DNA of 64,000 nucleotides from Aureobasidium sp. EXF-3400 (Eukaryota > Ascomycota > Dothideomycetes > Dothideales > Saccotheciaceae), in contig SWBL01000015.1 of the NCBI GenBank assembly GCA_024195585.1, positions 62,001 through 126,000 on the forward strand, read 5' to 3'. Below, piece after piece: positions 34,761 through 46,014 of this stretch; position 1 is the first letter of the stretch, and each line of letters begins with the position of its first letter. The position numbers and the translations under genes are program-made. The notes beneath the pieces were generated by a model. The model searched no databases. It was not told the DNA's origin and saw only the letters and a program-made list of their open reading frames with translations.

Positions 34761-35032
34761 GATGAATATATTTTTGTGTGATCGATAGTTGTGTAGTGTC
34801 AGATGGAAGAAATGAAGAATCACTCAAGGACGGAAGGTGCGATGATATGGCTAACCTTGCCACGTGCCCGGCGACCGAATTCGAGCTTGCGGTGACTCAA
34901 TACACTTTACTGCCATAACATTTTCCTTTCTGCACAGTTTCGTAGACACATCAATCAACAAGCCATATTCTTTCTTTGGAGCCTGGAGAGTCGAAACTGC
35001 CACATCCTCACAGCCTACCATACCTCATCATC

Positions 35033-35731
35033 ATGGCCAAAAAACAAAAGACAATTACGAAGACCCAATCGAAGAAGTCAGCGAAATGCACCACAAAAGC
35101 CCAACAACAAAAGCACGAAGATACGTCCGGAGGAGTCTCAGGACCATTAGACAACCCAGTTCACGAAGAGATGCCAGCCATGAGCCGAGAGAAGCACAAC
35201 AAGAAGAGCATTCGTCCACCCGTTTTCTTGCATCGTGAGTATGAAGAGCCTCATGGCTATCTCAGCCAGTGGTACATCTCGTCATTCACGGATCCATCAA
35301 CAAATCAAAGATACAACTGCGCAGAACAATACATGATGCACCAGAAAGCAGTCTCTCATAACGATGAAACAACAGCTACGGCCATCCTCAACACACCATA
35401 CCCCAAAGAGCAAAAGGATCTTGGTCGTGGCGTCTCCAACTGGGATGACGCCGCGTGGAATGAGATTAGGGAGAAGGTCGTCGAAGAAGGGAGTTATATG
35501 AAGTTTTCGCAGAACAAGGAGTTAAGGGAGAGACTGTTGATGACCGGAGATAGGGAGCTGGTGGAGGCGAGTGCAAGTGATCGAGTTTGGGGTATCGGAT
35601 TCAATGCTAAATCAGCATTATCAAAGCGAGAAGAATGGGGTACGAATGTATTGGGCAAGTGTTTGATGAGGGCCAGGGAGAGGATCAGGGTGGAAAAGGA
35701 AACAGGACAGTCCGGCAAGGAGGCACTCTAG
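35033..35731 (+). CDS. NADAR-domain protein (YbiA-like N-glycosidase family)
   Basis: A single exon of 232 aa. After a basic, low-complexity N-terminus (about 1-60, Lys/Thr/Gln-rich) comes a NADAR domain. It has GYLSQWYISSFTDP, the hallmark NCAEQYMMHQKAV, the region DLGRGVSNWDDAAWNEIREK, and the C-terminal EASASDRVWGIGF. NADAR enzymes cleave N-glycosidic bonds: bacterial YbiA acts on early riboflavin-pathway intermediates, and others remove ADP-ribose from guanine in DNA or RNA. The exact substrate is not deducible here. The start is the Met in the context tcATGGcc; an upstream in-frame Met adds 19 leader-like residues. The basic head may bind nucleic acid. Confidence 0.85.
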   Translation: MAKKQKTITKTQSKKSAKCTTKAQQQKHEDTSGGVSGPLDNPVHEEMPAMSREKHNKKSIRPPVFLHREYEEPHGYLSQWYISSFTDPSTNQRYNCAEQYMMHQKAVSHNDETTATAILNTPYPKEQKDLGRGVSNWDDAAWNEIREKVVEEGSYMKFSQNKELRERLLMTGDRELVEASASDRVWGIGFNAKSALSKREEWGTNVLGKCLMRARERIRVEKETGQSGKEAL

Positions 35732-36340
35732 TTTGAGACCACATATTCGCTCGTAGTATCTACTGGACGTTCCACTCAACTTACCATCTGAGACACTCTC
35801 ATTTTGAGTCAGACCATCGTTTTGCAAGAAGGTGCATCGGAAGTTGTCGAAGAAGGCGCATTTTTGTCGGGTTTGCACAGACCAGCCGTTCACTTGATGA
35901 CCATCTTCATCTATCATCGCTTCTTCTTCTTTTACCATCATGACCTCAAATGATAGCAGACAGCCAGAAGTCAGTCGAGTAGTATTGAAAATGTTGTGGT
36001 TTCCTCGCGATCGGTACACTCGCCCGAAAATGTAACCCTTCTTGTCGACGACGCGCCGCTGCCAGTCAGATCTTCCCACGCGACGACGAGTGACCGTCCT
36101 TGTCTGAGCTAACAAGGAATATCCACAGCGAGTTTACTCCTGACAAATCTGTCCTTGAGGAGTCGGTCTTTGAAGGATGCCTCTGCCCCACTACTTTTTA
36201 CGGTGTGCATGTAGGCAGCCGGGCTTGAAGCGCCATCTCAAACCCAGCCACCACGGCTGACTTGCATATATTAATTGCGAAGCGGACCCAAAGCAAGCAC
36301 TCTGAAGTATCTTCAATCTCTCCAGTCACCGCACAAAAAC
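35732..36340. other. Intergenic: NADAR 3' end and CorA copy 3 promoter
   Basis: Nothing coding is supported. A minus-strand frame over 35621-36115 overlaps the NADAR gene antisense and shows no family features. Confidence 0.5.
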
Positions 36341-37904
36341 ATGTCGAATGTCTCTATGCAGGTAGGGGCTGATTGGAAACCATTTAATCCGAATGTCGAG
36401 GCACTAATCTACGGTACTGCTAAAAATGCATTATCTGGAAATCAGAGCGAGCTGACGTATCTACACGAGTAGACTCGCCAAACAGTACATGGCGAACAGC
36501 CGGATCGCCTATACTCGATCTGTTGGAGGTACGCAAACTCATCATTCGTGACCGACGATATCTGACCCCGAAATAGAACAAAGAAGTCTCGACATGTGTA
36601 ATGTGAGAGCTTTACTCCACTGAGACACACGAATGCATCAACTTCTGACTGAATGAAGATTCTCGAGCATCCAGCATTTTCTCGATGATGTACCATTACG
36701 GAAAGAGCTCTGCAAGCACTTCCCAAATATACCACGAATGTTTTGGCACAAGACTTGTGTCCAACACAACGGTTTCTTCGGGACCAAAACATCTGCAGAT
36801 CTCTCCAATATCTCTTCCAAACCTGTTGCCTCTCGAGTGGAGACCTGGTTCCGTATGATAGTCAAATCTATCCAAGCAACGCCAAAGAATGTCGACTTTA
36901 CGCAGTATCAGTGGTATGAGATGTCTTTCATCTCTACATTTAGCAAAGAGCGAAACATTTTTTTGTGTCTCGATACGCCTAGATCTCTGGCCTGGAATAT
37001 GATCAGCATACTATCAGAAGAGGAGAACAAGGATATCGCTACTGGACCATATGGCTTACATCAACTGCTGCTGGAACAACTGATGGCGATCTACGACGAG
37101 AGTGTCTGGGACATCGCAAGGATCATGCGAAATAATGAAAAGAGCAAAGGGGTATGCGCCACATCTCGACATGTATTTTACAACCTCAGCTGACGAGCCT
37201 ACCACGGCACAGCCCATGGGAAACACAGATTTGCACTACTTCATCAAGCTGTACGAAGATTCCAGACATACCGTTCACTCGATCGAAGCAACCCAAGAAG
37301 CAACCAAAGTCGTCGAGTGCATCGCTCAGCAATGTCGGGTCTTAGCTTTACAATCAACTCCTCACCAAGAAGTTCTCTCTCCACGAGCCGACATGTTGAA
37401 GTTCTACCACACAATGATGCAAGGCTTCTTGGCCAGAGCAATGTCCAACGACAGACGAATGGGCAACGAGCAAAACTTGGTAAGTACCAATCCTTTTCTC
37501 TTAGAGAGGTGTCAAGAAGAAGAAACTAACCATTGACGGAACAGACATCAAATCTTATGACCCAGCTCGACGCGAAGACAAATGTAGACATCGCAATGGC
37601 CACAAAAGACGACGGCGCCGCCATGAAAACGATTGCCATTGTGACCATGTTGTTTCTACCAGCAACCTTTGTCTCCGCATTGCTAGGGATGAACTTCTTT
37701 AACTTCAATCCAGACGAGCATGGAGGACACATGACATATTCCCACGACCTGTGGATCTATTTCGTTGTCTCTGTTGTCTTGACATTGGGGCTGTTCGCGC
37801 TTTGGTGGGTCTGGCAGAGTTTGAGACACAAGAAGTTGGCGAGTTCGAGGTTGGAGCAGAGCAATGCTATGGAGAATGCTTATGCTGTACTGCAAAAGAC
37901 TTGA
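36341..37904 (+). CDS. CorA-like membrane protein, copy 3 (six exons)
   Basis: Exons 36341-36413, 36473-36528, 36577-36602, 36659-37151, 37213-37479 and 37545-37904 give 424 aa. Shared elements are the short first exons (24, 18 and 8 codons), CVQHNGFFG, YQWYEMSFIST, GPYGLHQLLLEQLMAIYDES, MSNDRRMGNEQNL, and the complete CorA end. That end comprises MKTIAIVTMLFLPATFVSAL, GMNFF, GGHMTYSHDLWIYFVVSV and a second membrane helix, then a basic tail. Unlike copy 1 there is no intron before ALLGMN. The GMN motif and both helices argue for a functional channel-like protein of the CorA/ZntB superfamily. It is followed in the same direction by copy 4 after 373 bp. Confidence 0.8.
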
Positions 37905-38277
37905 GGAGTTTCTTGAGTTGGAGTCAAGTGAGGCCTCTGTGTATAGCGAGGAGGTTCCACGATGCTGTATGGCTTGCACGCGAAAGATACAACAACAAGC
38001 CTCCGACACGAAACAATGAAGTTGCCATGACATTTACGGATGTATGTCTGGATGCCCTTTTTTCAATCTCGATCATCTATCCTATCCCGTATCTGCTTAT
38101 CTGGTGAAACTCAGCCAAGACTGAGGCTGAGGCTGAGAAAGGAAGGCTGCAGATCTCATGCAGCTAGCGGTGGTGTGTTGGGCCTAGAACGAAGCCTCAA
38201 AATCCAGTTAAGATATGCTGCTCGCACCTTCCATAGCAATCCACCATTGCACCTTCTACACTGTCGTTACAGTCATC
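37905..38277. other. Intergenic between tandem CorA-like copies 3 and 4
   Basis: These 373 bp are between copies 3 and 4 on the plus strand. No gene seen. Confidence 0.5.
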
Positions 38278-39866
38278 ATGACAATCAGTTCCACACACTC
38301 GAGATATATTTGCTTCGGTCAGTCAGAAACTCGGCTTCCGGTTGATGCATGTCCTGCTGACGCTCTCAGATGACCAAACCAAATCATGGAAACTCCAAGA
38401 AGTAGATAATGGTTCAATCCTTTCGGTACATCTATCTCGGTCGGATTCATCAGTATGGTATGGTGACTGTTGAGCCAGATTGCCTCGCGTACGCAGCAGA
38501 CAAGCATAGTGTGAGTGAAATCTCAGCCTTTGACCGATGTCTATATTATCTCATTGCAAACGTATCGATAGCTTTACTGAGTCGCTACCGATTCGCGAGA
38601 GTGTTGATGCTCAAGAGCAGTGGTCATCAAAGCTAGACATACCCAACACCTTCTGGACGAAGACAAGCTTTCGTCTGAATGGATACTTTGGTTCTTCGAC
38701 CCTTCCGTACAGCAGAACGAAGCCACTCAATCGCTATAGTTCGTAATTGATGAGTTCAGGCCTTGGATATTCTGACTGACTGTGATGTTGAAAGGGACAT
38801 TCTTCCGTTTTATTATCAAGATGCTTGAGCGAGATAAAGGACCCAACGAATACCAATGGCTAGAGATGAGTTTCTACACTCGATGGACCGAGGACACTAG
38901 CGTATTCATTTGCTTCGACGCTCCAGAAAACTTCCCGACAGACTTTCTGGCCACTCTCGAAGCTCGACACGGCGGTGGGAGTAGCTTCATTCAACCATAC
39001 GTACTTCACGTCATTCTGATGCATCTCCTGATCCCACTCTATGACAGAAGTATCTGGGACTTCTCAAAGCGAGTCCGTAGCTTCGAAGAGGTATGTGATC
39101 TGTTGAACTAATCCCGCCTCGTCGCATGTCACTAACCACCAATGTGGGTAGCATCGCGAAAACTTGACAGATACGGATTTCCCAGGACTACACGACGTGG
39201 CCCGTCATACCGCTCACGCAACAGAAACAGTACAAGTAGGGAGTAACGTACTAGAACGGATGATATCCGATTGCGAGGCTCTCGCTACAAGACAAGCCAA
39301 CGATGAAGATGAAGAAGTAATGTACCAATGTTTCCAAGCTCTCAAGCTTCAACACAGCATGATGCTAGGCATTGCCGCTCGCTCAATCTCGAACGAGAAG
39401 CGTCTGAGCAACGAGATCAACTTGGTGAGACCCTCCTCCCTTATTACCCGAGTCACGCCCTTCTCGCCTGACTCACTCCCTACGCTCAGTCACTAACCCA
39501 AGCTAGGTCTTCAACATGATGGCGCAAAAAGACAACGGCGTCAACCTCGACATCTCCCAAGCCAACATGGAAATTGCCCGTGCCACCAGAGCAGACAGTA
39601 TAGCCATGAAGACCATTGCAATCGTAACCTTGACTTTCCTACCTGCCACTTACGTCTCGGCATTGCTGGGTATGAATCTATTCAACTTTGACCCAAACGC
39701 CCATGGTGGTCATATAACTTACTCTCCTGACCTTTGGATTTACTTTCTCAGCTCTATACTACTGTCGGTTGTGGTATTGGCTATTTGGTGGGTGTGGCAG
39801 AGAAGGGAGGATATGGTTGAAGATGCGAAAGATACTGGATCCAAGACACCATCTCGGGCCCCATAG
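38278..39866 (+). CDS. CorA-like membrane protein, copy 4 (seven exons)
   Basis: Exons 38278-38317, 38370-38425, 38479-38510, 38572-38738, 38795-39090, 39152-39424 and 39507-39866 give 407 aa. The small exons follow the same pattern as the other copies: the G/D junction, a Trp-Lys pair in exon 2, and a split Val/Ile codon ending exon 3. The HNGFFG motif has changed to RLNGYFG and its Cys is lost (TKTSFRLNGYFG). An additional intron interrupts the segment before RTFFRFIIKML. The C-terminus is complete: MKTIAIVTLTFLPATYVSAL, GMNLF, GGHITYSPDLWIYFLSSILL. The N-terminal exons were deduced from paralogue comparison and are less certain than the 3' half. Confidence 0.72.
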
Positions 39867-40029
39867 AAAGTGGCAAGACAGGCACTATGACGAATTCAGT
39901 TGCTGGAGAAGATGTAACGTCATAGACATAACAATGTCAATCGAATATATACACGAAGAAATATGTACCTCAATGACCACGAAAAGAAACCAGAAAAAAA
40001 CGCCAGACCAATCATGCTTAAACCAAAGT

Positions 40030-42443
40030 CTAATTCTGTCCTTGAGGTTTATGCACCTTCTTAACAGGATGCAACAACATACCAGGCAAACACATCTTGC
40101 CATCTCCACCCACCATACCAATGCCTCTGATATCCTTACCTTCCTCTTCATCCTGCTTACCTCCCCAACCACCCAGACCCGCATCTTCAGCTTCCCAACC
40201 CAACCAACGCCAAAACAGCGTTCTGGGGAAATCGGTAGAGTAGTACCATGACCATGTTTTGAAGTTGACTTCGCGGTCGTGGGCATATGCAGAGTCAAAC
40301 TGTTGGGACCAGCGAGCAGGGATACCGGCGTCGGCGTTGAAAACGGCATCGGCATACCATGCAGGCCAGTGGTGAGATGACCAGATGGGGTGAGGAGCGT
40401 AAACGGCTTTGAGACCGTGGTGCAGAGCAACAGTCGCTGGCCACATTTCTGCTTGCATAGAGCGGCCCTCGAGGTTCTCAACGTGCATGGCGTGTAGCAT
40501 TCTCTTGCTGAAGCGAGCTAGGGTGTTAATGAACACGCGTCTGGGGATAGTCTCGAAGCTTTCGTGGTAGAAACCTTCGGCTGCTCCGTTTTCGGCAGTG
40601 AAGATGGGACGGATGCCTGGAGTGAAGTTCCAGATCTTGTGGCGATAAGACCATTGTGTGTCGTTAGGATCCCAGATTGGTTGGAGTGTGATGAGATCGG
40701 CTTCTTCGTCGACTCCCCAGGAAAAGTCGTCGTCTTCTTGCTTGCGGGGCGGCGTTGGGCCGAGAGGAATTTGGGTTGCGGCGTAAGGGAGAGCGCCCCA
40801 GACAGGAGTCATCTTGCCCGTTTTTGTTGCATTGACGATAGCTCCATCAGTGTCTGCAAGGTAAGATTGATAGTCTCCATGGGCTTCGGGCAGATAGAAA
40901 CGAGCGTTTCTCTCCCAGAGATGCTTTCTTGGCATCTTCTGAGCAAAGTAGCTGACTTGCTCGAGGAAGTGATAAGGGTTACCGGTGTATCTAGCATCCG
41001 TTTCCCAGTTCCAGATGTAGTCAAACTCAGGGTGAGTCTTAGAGAACCACTGCAGAGGCATGAACTGCATCCAGTAGACTTGCCAATCGCCAACTTTGGG
41101 GTACCACTCTTCGCAAACCTTCTCGGTCCAGAGAACGGAAATATCGCGCAGTTCGGCGGGAACTACTTGGTGGAGGACGCTTTTGTAGGTCTCTTCGTTG
41201 TCGTAGATGTCGGCGTCGCGTTGCTTGACGTTCACAAAAAGGTAGACTTGGTACTCTCCACCACTGAGGAGAGAAGTCTCGGTTACCAGCGAGCGGATGG
41301 CCTGAAGATCGTTCTCGGTGTATGCGTATCCTTCCCAAGTGCGAATCAGGATTGCAGTACGGTGGTGAGGTTTGGGACCGGTTGATGGCTCGGCCTTCTT
41401 GTGTTCGTCTTCCTTGGGCATGGTCCTGCTGGGCCTGAGCTGCATGGAGCTGCGCTGGTGCTCGCCATATCGGTCCTTGTTCTTGCTCAGACACTCGTTT
41501 TGAAGCTGGCCCCAGTTAACAGTCTCCCATTCGGGAGCGTCCTTGGATATGCTGTCGTAAGGAGCGTAGCGCGACTCGCGGTCGAAGCAAGAATGGATAT
41601 CGATGCCCAAGTCAGAGCCAACACTAACATTGGGGAAGTTTTGTGGGAGTTGTGGCCAGGCCTTGATCAAGTCTTCCGGGCTTTTGTCTAGTGTCTGGCC
41701 GCGAGGGCCCTTGCAGGAGGCATATTCGCCTGCCCATTGCTTCTTGTATTTGGAGGATTGGTAGTCGGGGTAGGGGTTGTATATGGAAGCGTTCAAGCCG
41801 ATTTTCTGGAGCTGCTTGATGCCATTGGCTGCGTAATAATCAACGTTCCTAGAAGCAAGTTAGTCAAAGCATGGTTTGTGTCGAGTTTGGCTGCATACAT
41901 AGGAAGACCCTCCCAGCGATTCGGGTCATAGTCCTTGTCGACATAGTCGCCGTAGCCAGGCCAATGGCCACCTTTTTCTGGGCGATTCCACTGGATGAAT
42001 TCCTTGATCTTTGCTTGCAGCTCCTTGTACGTCGCATGTACGAAAGGTGTGATTTTGGCCGAGGACGATGTCTTGGAAGCAGACGTGCTGACTGACTTGG
42101 ACGAGGTCGATGTAGTGGATGAGTGCGAAGCCGAGGTGGGAACGCTTGTGATTTCTACCTTCTCCTCGTACTCCTCCTCTTTCGGTGGTGGAGGCGCTGC
42201 GTGGACCTTGTCCTGCTCCGACTTGTATTCTTGCCATGGCTCAGTCAGTGCTGAGCCTTCTTTGAAGCTGCTGCTTCCAGTCGAGATGTCTTGCGGGACT
42301 TTGGCATTGCCGAATGTCGGGAGATCGTATTTAGGGAGGTACTCGGAATATGTCGAGTTGCGCACAAGCACCACGATTGCCAGGAAGACAAGTATCGTCA
42401 AGACCGCTAGTCGCCGTGGCGATCCGAAGGGTGAGAGCAACAT
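40030..42443 (-). CDS. DUF3405 type II membrane protein
   Basis: Exons 41899-42443 and 40030-41848 give 787 aa. A short basic N-terminus is followed by one membrane anchor (about residues 12-28, LAVLTILVFLAIVVLVR), then a Ser/Thr/Pro-rich stem (to about 135, with a Ser/Thr/Lys run). The rest is a large lumenal domain. HKKAEPSTGPKPHHRTAILI, RTWEGYAYTENDLQAIRSLV, DYIWNWETDARYTGNPYHFL and the Trp-rich C-terminal part (WSWYYSTDFPRTLFWRWLGW) correspond to the fungal DUF3405 family. The layout (type II anchor, stem, globular domain with DxD-like acidic motifs) resembles Golgi glycosyltransferases, but activity is unproven. The 50-nt intron has branch TGACTAAC. The gene runs antisense to no other; copy 4 of the CorA family ends 163 bp away, convergent. 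Confidence 0.85.
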
Positions 42444-43285
42444 ATTGGCTGCGAAATGCGAGCAGAGGGGGCTGCTCTACCTGACTGTAGTTGGGATGTG
42501 AGATGCTCAAGTCGCTGACGAGCTGTTGATTATGAAGGTTACACGCGATGAGTTGATTTTCGTAAATTCATGAAGGGACATGCAGCACTGCAGGAAGACA
42601 AAAAGATGCGAAACACGATGGACACATAGCCCCCTTATCACCTCTGCCGTTTGCCATTCTTTTCAACTCTTCCCCTGAGTCCATGCCGTCGCCCGTCAAC
42701 GTTTTCCCAGCGCTTGCCAAGTCTCCACACATCCCTCCCCAGGCTCCCCTGATGCTTGTATACCGAAACCTAACCCACAACGCTCTTGCCGCTCATCCTG
42801 ACCTTTTTCTTTTCTCTTTCAACCATCTTTAGTTCCTTCCTTACAAGCATTTGTCTTCCTCTCTCACTGCTGGGCTGTCAACACTCGTTGCGTTTTCACG
42901 TATGATAGACGACCAGGTTGCTTGACGCTGTTGTTTCAGGATATGCTCATCATGCTCATCATCTGCATCCACCCTCATTGTTCGAGGCTGTGCAACTCGC
43001 GTTTTCCATTCTTGACTTGTCATATTCATCGGCCTTTCTACAGCATACTGCTCCCGATGGGATGTAGTACAGACAACTCCAACAGTTGATCGCGGACATG
43101 CCTCCATAGTTTGGGGTCATGTCACTTTTCCCCACTTCCGCGACCCCAAAATCATGTCGCTATCGATAAGGCCATGACATACATAACTACAGCTAAACCA
43201 AGTGACTGACATAAGTATCCGAACTCGTAGCACTCTTCAAGCCTCTTTGAACATATCATCTACTCTTTCCCTCAATCGTGAAACC
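42444..43285. other. Divergent intergenic region, DUF3405 / SDR
   Basis: This 842-bp region contains both promoters. An 88-codon minus-strand frame (42841-43107) reads moderately like protein but has no motif or supporting context, so it is not called as a gene. Confidence 0.4.
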
Positions 43286-44170
43286 ATGTCTTTTCCTGGA
43301 GTGGCCCTCATCACTGGTGCATCCTCCGGTAAGACCCTCCCATCCATCCCACTAAATCCATACCAAACAACTCACAAAACCACAGGCATTGGCAAAGCAA
43401 CAGCAACAGCATTCGCCCAAGAAGGCTGCACCCGCATAGTCCTAGCCGACATCTCCTCAACCTCTCTTTCTACAACCACCTCCCACCTATCCACCACCTT
43501 CCCCTCCGTCAACTTCCTCGCCATCCAAACCGACATCTCCCAACCCTCCTCCGTCCGCGATCTCTTCCGCAAAACAATGGACACCTTCAACCGTCTAGAT
43601 TACGCAGTAAACTGTGCAGGAGTCCTCGGCACTGCTAAAAAATCCCATGAAATGACTTTGGAGGAATTCGATAGTATCGTTAATGTAGATTATCGTGGGT
43701 CGTGGTTGTGTTCGAGGGAAGAGTTGAAGATTATGGTTAGTCAGGAACCTTTGCCGACGAGCAATGGGAGACAAGGGAATAGAGGTGTTATTGTTAATGT
43801 GGCGAGTCAGTTGGGTATTGTGGCTAGACCTCAAGCACGTGAGTTTTTCTTCCTACCGTTTATTTGAGAGAGACTGATGTAGATACAAATAGCGGCATAC
43901 TGTTCGGCCAAGGCAGCTATAATTGGTCTGACCAAATCAGATGCTCTGGACTACTCGGCGCATAATATCAGGGTCAACTGTGTATGCCCTGGTGTCATCG
44001 AAACACCGCTCATCAACGACGAGGTCAGGAAAGCAATCTCCATTGCTCCCATGAATAGAGCTGGCACACCCGAAGAGATCGCCGACTGCATCCTCTTCCT
44101 CTGCTCACCCAAGTCTTCTTTCGTTCAAGGGGCTGCCTTGGTCGCTGATGGTGGTTATACTATAAACTAG
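43286..44170 (+). CDS. Short-chain dehydrogenase/reductase (3-oxoacyl-reductase-like)
   Basis: Exons 43286-43328, 43386-43838 and 43893-44170 give 257 aa. The cofactor motif TGASSGIGKA is formed across the first intron. That intron is 57 nt and in frame, so reading through would give an uninterrupted but motif-broken protein. The Asp in VLADISS after strand 2 favours NAD over NADP. NCAGVLG, VNVASQLG (Ser) and YCSAK (Tyr/Lys, right after the second intron) form the active site. PGVIETPL and the C-terminal VQGAALVADGGYTIN are standard. It lies outside the PKS region, between the DUF3405 and Shp1 genes. The specific substrate is unknown. It converges with Shp1 (244-bp gap). Confidence 0.88.
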
Positions 44171-44414
44171 AGGAACAGGTATCGATGAAAACTGAGCATG
44201 ATTGTTTTTTTCATTTGACCTATCTCGAGGTTGCATGTCTATGCTTCGCTCCTAGCTTCTCCATGATTGAGGCTTCATCTCCCAAACATCGGACGGTCCT
44301 GAACAGCTCACGTTTCTGCTGTCTGACGACCGAAGATGGCAAGCTCTTTGATGCTGCCTGCTTTTATACCTTGATTGCCCCAGCTAAATGGTCTGCCCCA
44401 CACTGAGGAGATGT

Positions 44415-45776
44415 CTAATTCCACTTTTGCACGACAACACCGCCGCGCTTGAGTTCGGGTAGATCCTCTAGCTTGGCGCTCTTGTCTTCCAGATCCTTGT
44501 TGGGAAAGGTAGTCATGAGAGTAAAGGCTCTGCTCTGGCTGGCGGTACTGCTGGCCGTGACGAAATTGTAGACGTCACCGACTGTGTGACTTGTGTTAAA
44601 ACGTGAGATCAGGCGTGTACCATCACCAAGACGGATCTGAAGTTGTACGGTAGGCTGAGCCTCATCGATATCGACCTTTGGTGCTGACGACGCGGCTGTT
44701 GACGATGCAGCTGCAGCGGCAGGTGCGGGTGTAGAGCTAGATGGGCCAGACGGACCGGGGGCAGGGGAGCCGAGACGCTGACCAGAGCCACCGAAAGGCT
44801 TGTATTGTTGCTTCGGACGCACGTAATTCTCGTCCTTATGAGGATCGAGCTGAAGATCAACTTCCTGGCCTGGTTGAACACCAAGCAGGTTGAGCGGAGC
44901 ACGACCCTGGTTGATGAGAGCAAGGACGGGAGCATTTCGAGGGTCGTCAAAGCGGTGCAGCTCGCCGTCATCGATACTGAAGCCATCCTGCCAGAGATGA
45001 AGTGTGCGACTCACGCGAGGTAGCGAGGGTCTGGCGTTGGTAGGTACACCAGGGATGACACTGGGATCCTCGATTACACGCGAAGGAGCGTCGTCGCCTC
45101 CGAGAGTCTGAGCGCGACCTTGGAATGCGCTGGATTGTGCGGGTTCTTCGTGTTCGTCATCGTCAGCGGGACGGTCGCGGTTCCTAGTCATGAGTTAGCT
45201 GGGTTGGCCGAGCAGATATTGGCTACAGCATACTCTCTAGCCTGCTGCAAGATGTTGCGGAAGTGATCCTGAGGCCGTCTGTTGGGGTCCTGGACAGCCA
45301 GACCAGACTTCTCGCCTCCAGCGAAAAAGTCCTGCTGAGGGTCTTGGTCGGCGTGGTCGTCATCGCCCTCGTCATTCTGGAGGTCACGGAAGGTGCGGAC
45401 CATGTTGGACTGGTTGTTGGGTGGTGGACGGTTGGCTGGTGTGTTGTTGTTTGCGGCAGGGGTTGTCGAAGGCAGGGATGGAGCGGCGTCTTCGTCTGAA
45501 AGGTCGTCGCTGTCTTCGGCAGGAGCGTCTTGAGATGCAAAGTAGAGAGTGACGGCTTGTTCGAGATTCCAGTCAGATGCAGTGAGAGCGGTTTGGGCCT
45601 AAATTGATGGCTTGTAAGAAGGTGATGATTGAAGGCGGAAAGACAGAAGGGCGTCGAAGGTGAATAGAAGACTGGTGACGGATGTGGGGTAGGGTTCGTT
45701 CCAGACTTACGGTTGCAGGAGATGCTCCAGTGATGCCACTGAACTGAGCAACAAGATCTTCGTAACCTGGGTCCAT
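44415..45776 (-). CDS. shp1: Shp1/p47 Cdc48 adaptor (UBA-SEP-UBX)
   Basis: Exons 45711-45776, 45234-45598 and 44415-45183 give 399 aa. The UBA domain (about 3-45) is split by a 112-nt intron: EDLVAQFSGITGASPAT joins to AQTALTASDWNLEQAVTLYF. An acidic, Pro/Asn-rich linker contains FFAGGEKSGLAVQDP (a Cdc48-binding SHP-like box). The SEP domain (about 205-275) has LHLWQDGFSIDDGELHRFDD. A Pro/Ala/Ser linker precedes the UBX domain (about 318-399) with VQLQIRLGDGTRLISRFN and the TFPNK loop (family FPR/FP-type loop). Shp1 recruits Cdc48/p97 to ubiquitinated substrates, protein phosphatase 1 maturation and autophagosome formation. It shares a short (238 bp) divergent promoter with the cupin gene. 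Confidence 0.93.
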
Positions 45777-46014
45777 GGTGATATCTGATAGTATGGAAGA
45801 ATTTCAAGTGTCTTGTTTATGAATCTTGTCTCTTGACACATGCTACAGAGAGACCGAGACCATCGACCAACAAACGCCTTGGCCTGCACGTCATGCTCAC
45901 AACGGATCCCCTCAAGCATGTGCTTCTGGTCATAGCTTCCTAAGTCCGCCTTCCATTATCATCAACCATCTCACCTTACTGCTCCAACAATTTACACTCC
46001 CGACCAGTACCAAC

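Noticed and set aside
35621..36115. 164-codon minus-strand frame
   Set aside because: It overlaps the NADAR gene antisense, shows no family features and lacks splice logic.
42841..43107. 88-codon minus-strand frame upstream of the DUF3405 gene
   Set aside because: Composition is plausible but there is no motif, no promoter evidence and it lies in a divergent promoter region.
43329..43385. Read-through form of the second SDR without its first intron
   Set aside because: The frame stays open, but the Rossmann motif TGxxxGIG is broken by 19 residues unless the intron is removed.
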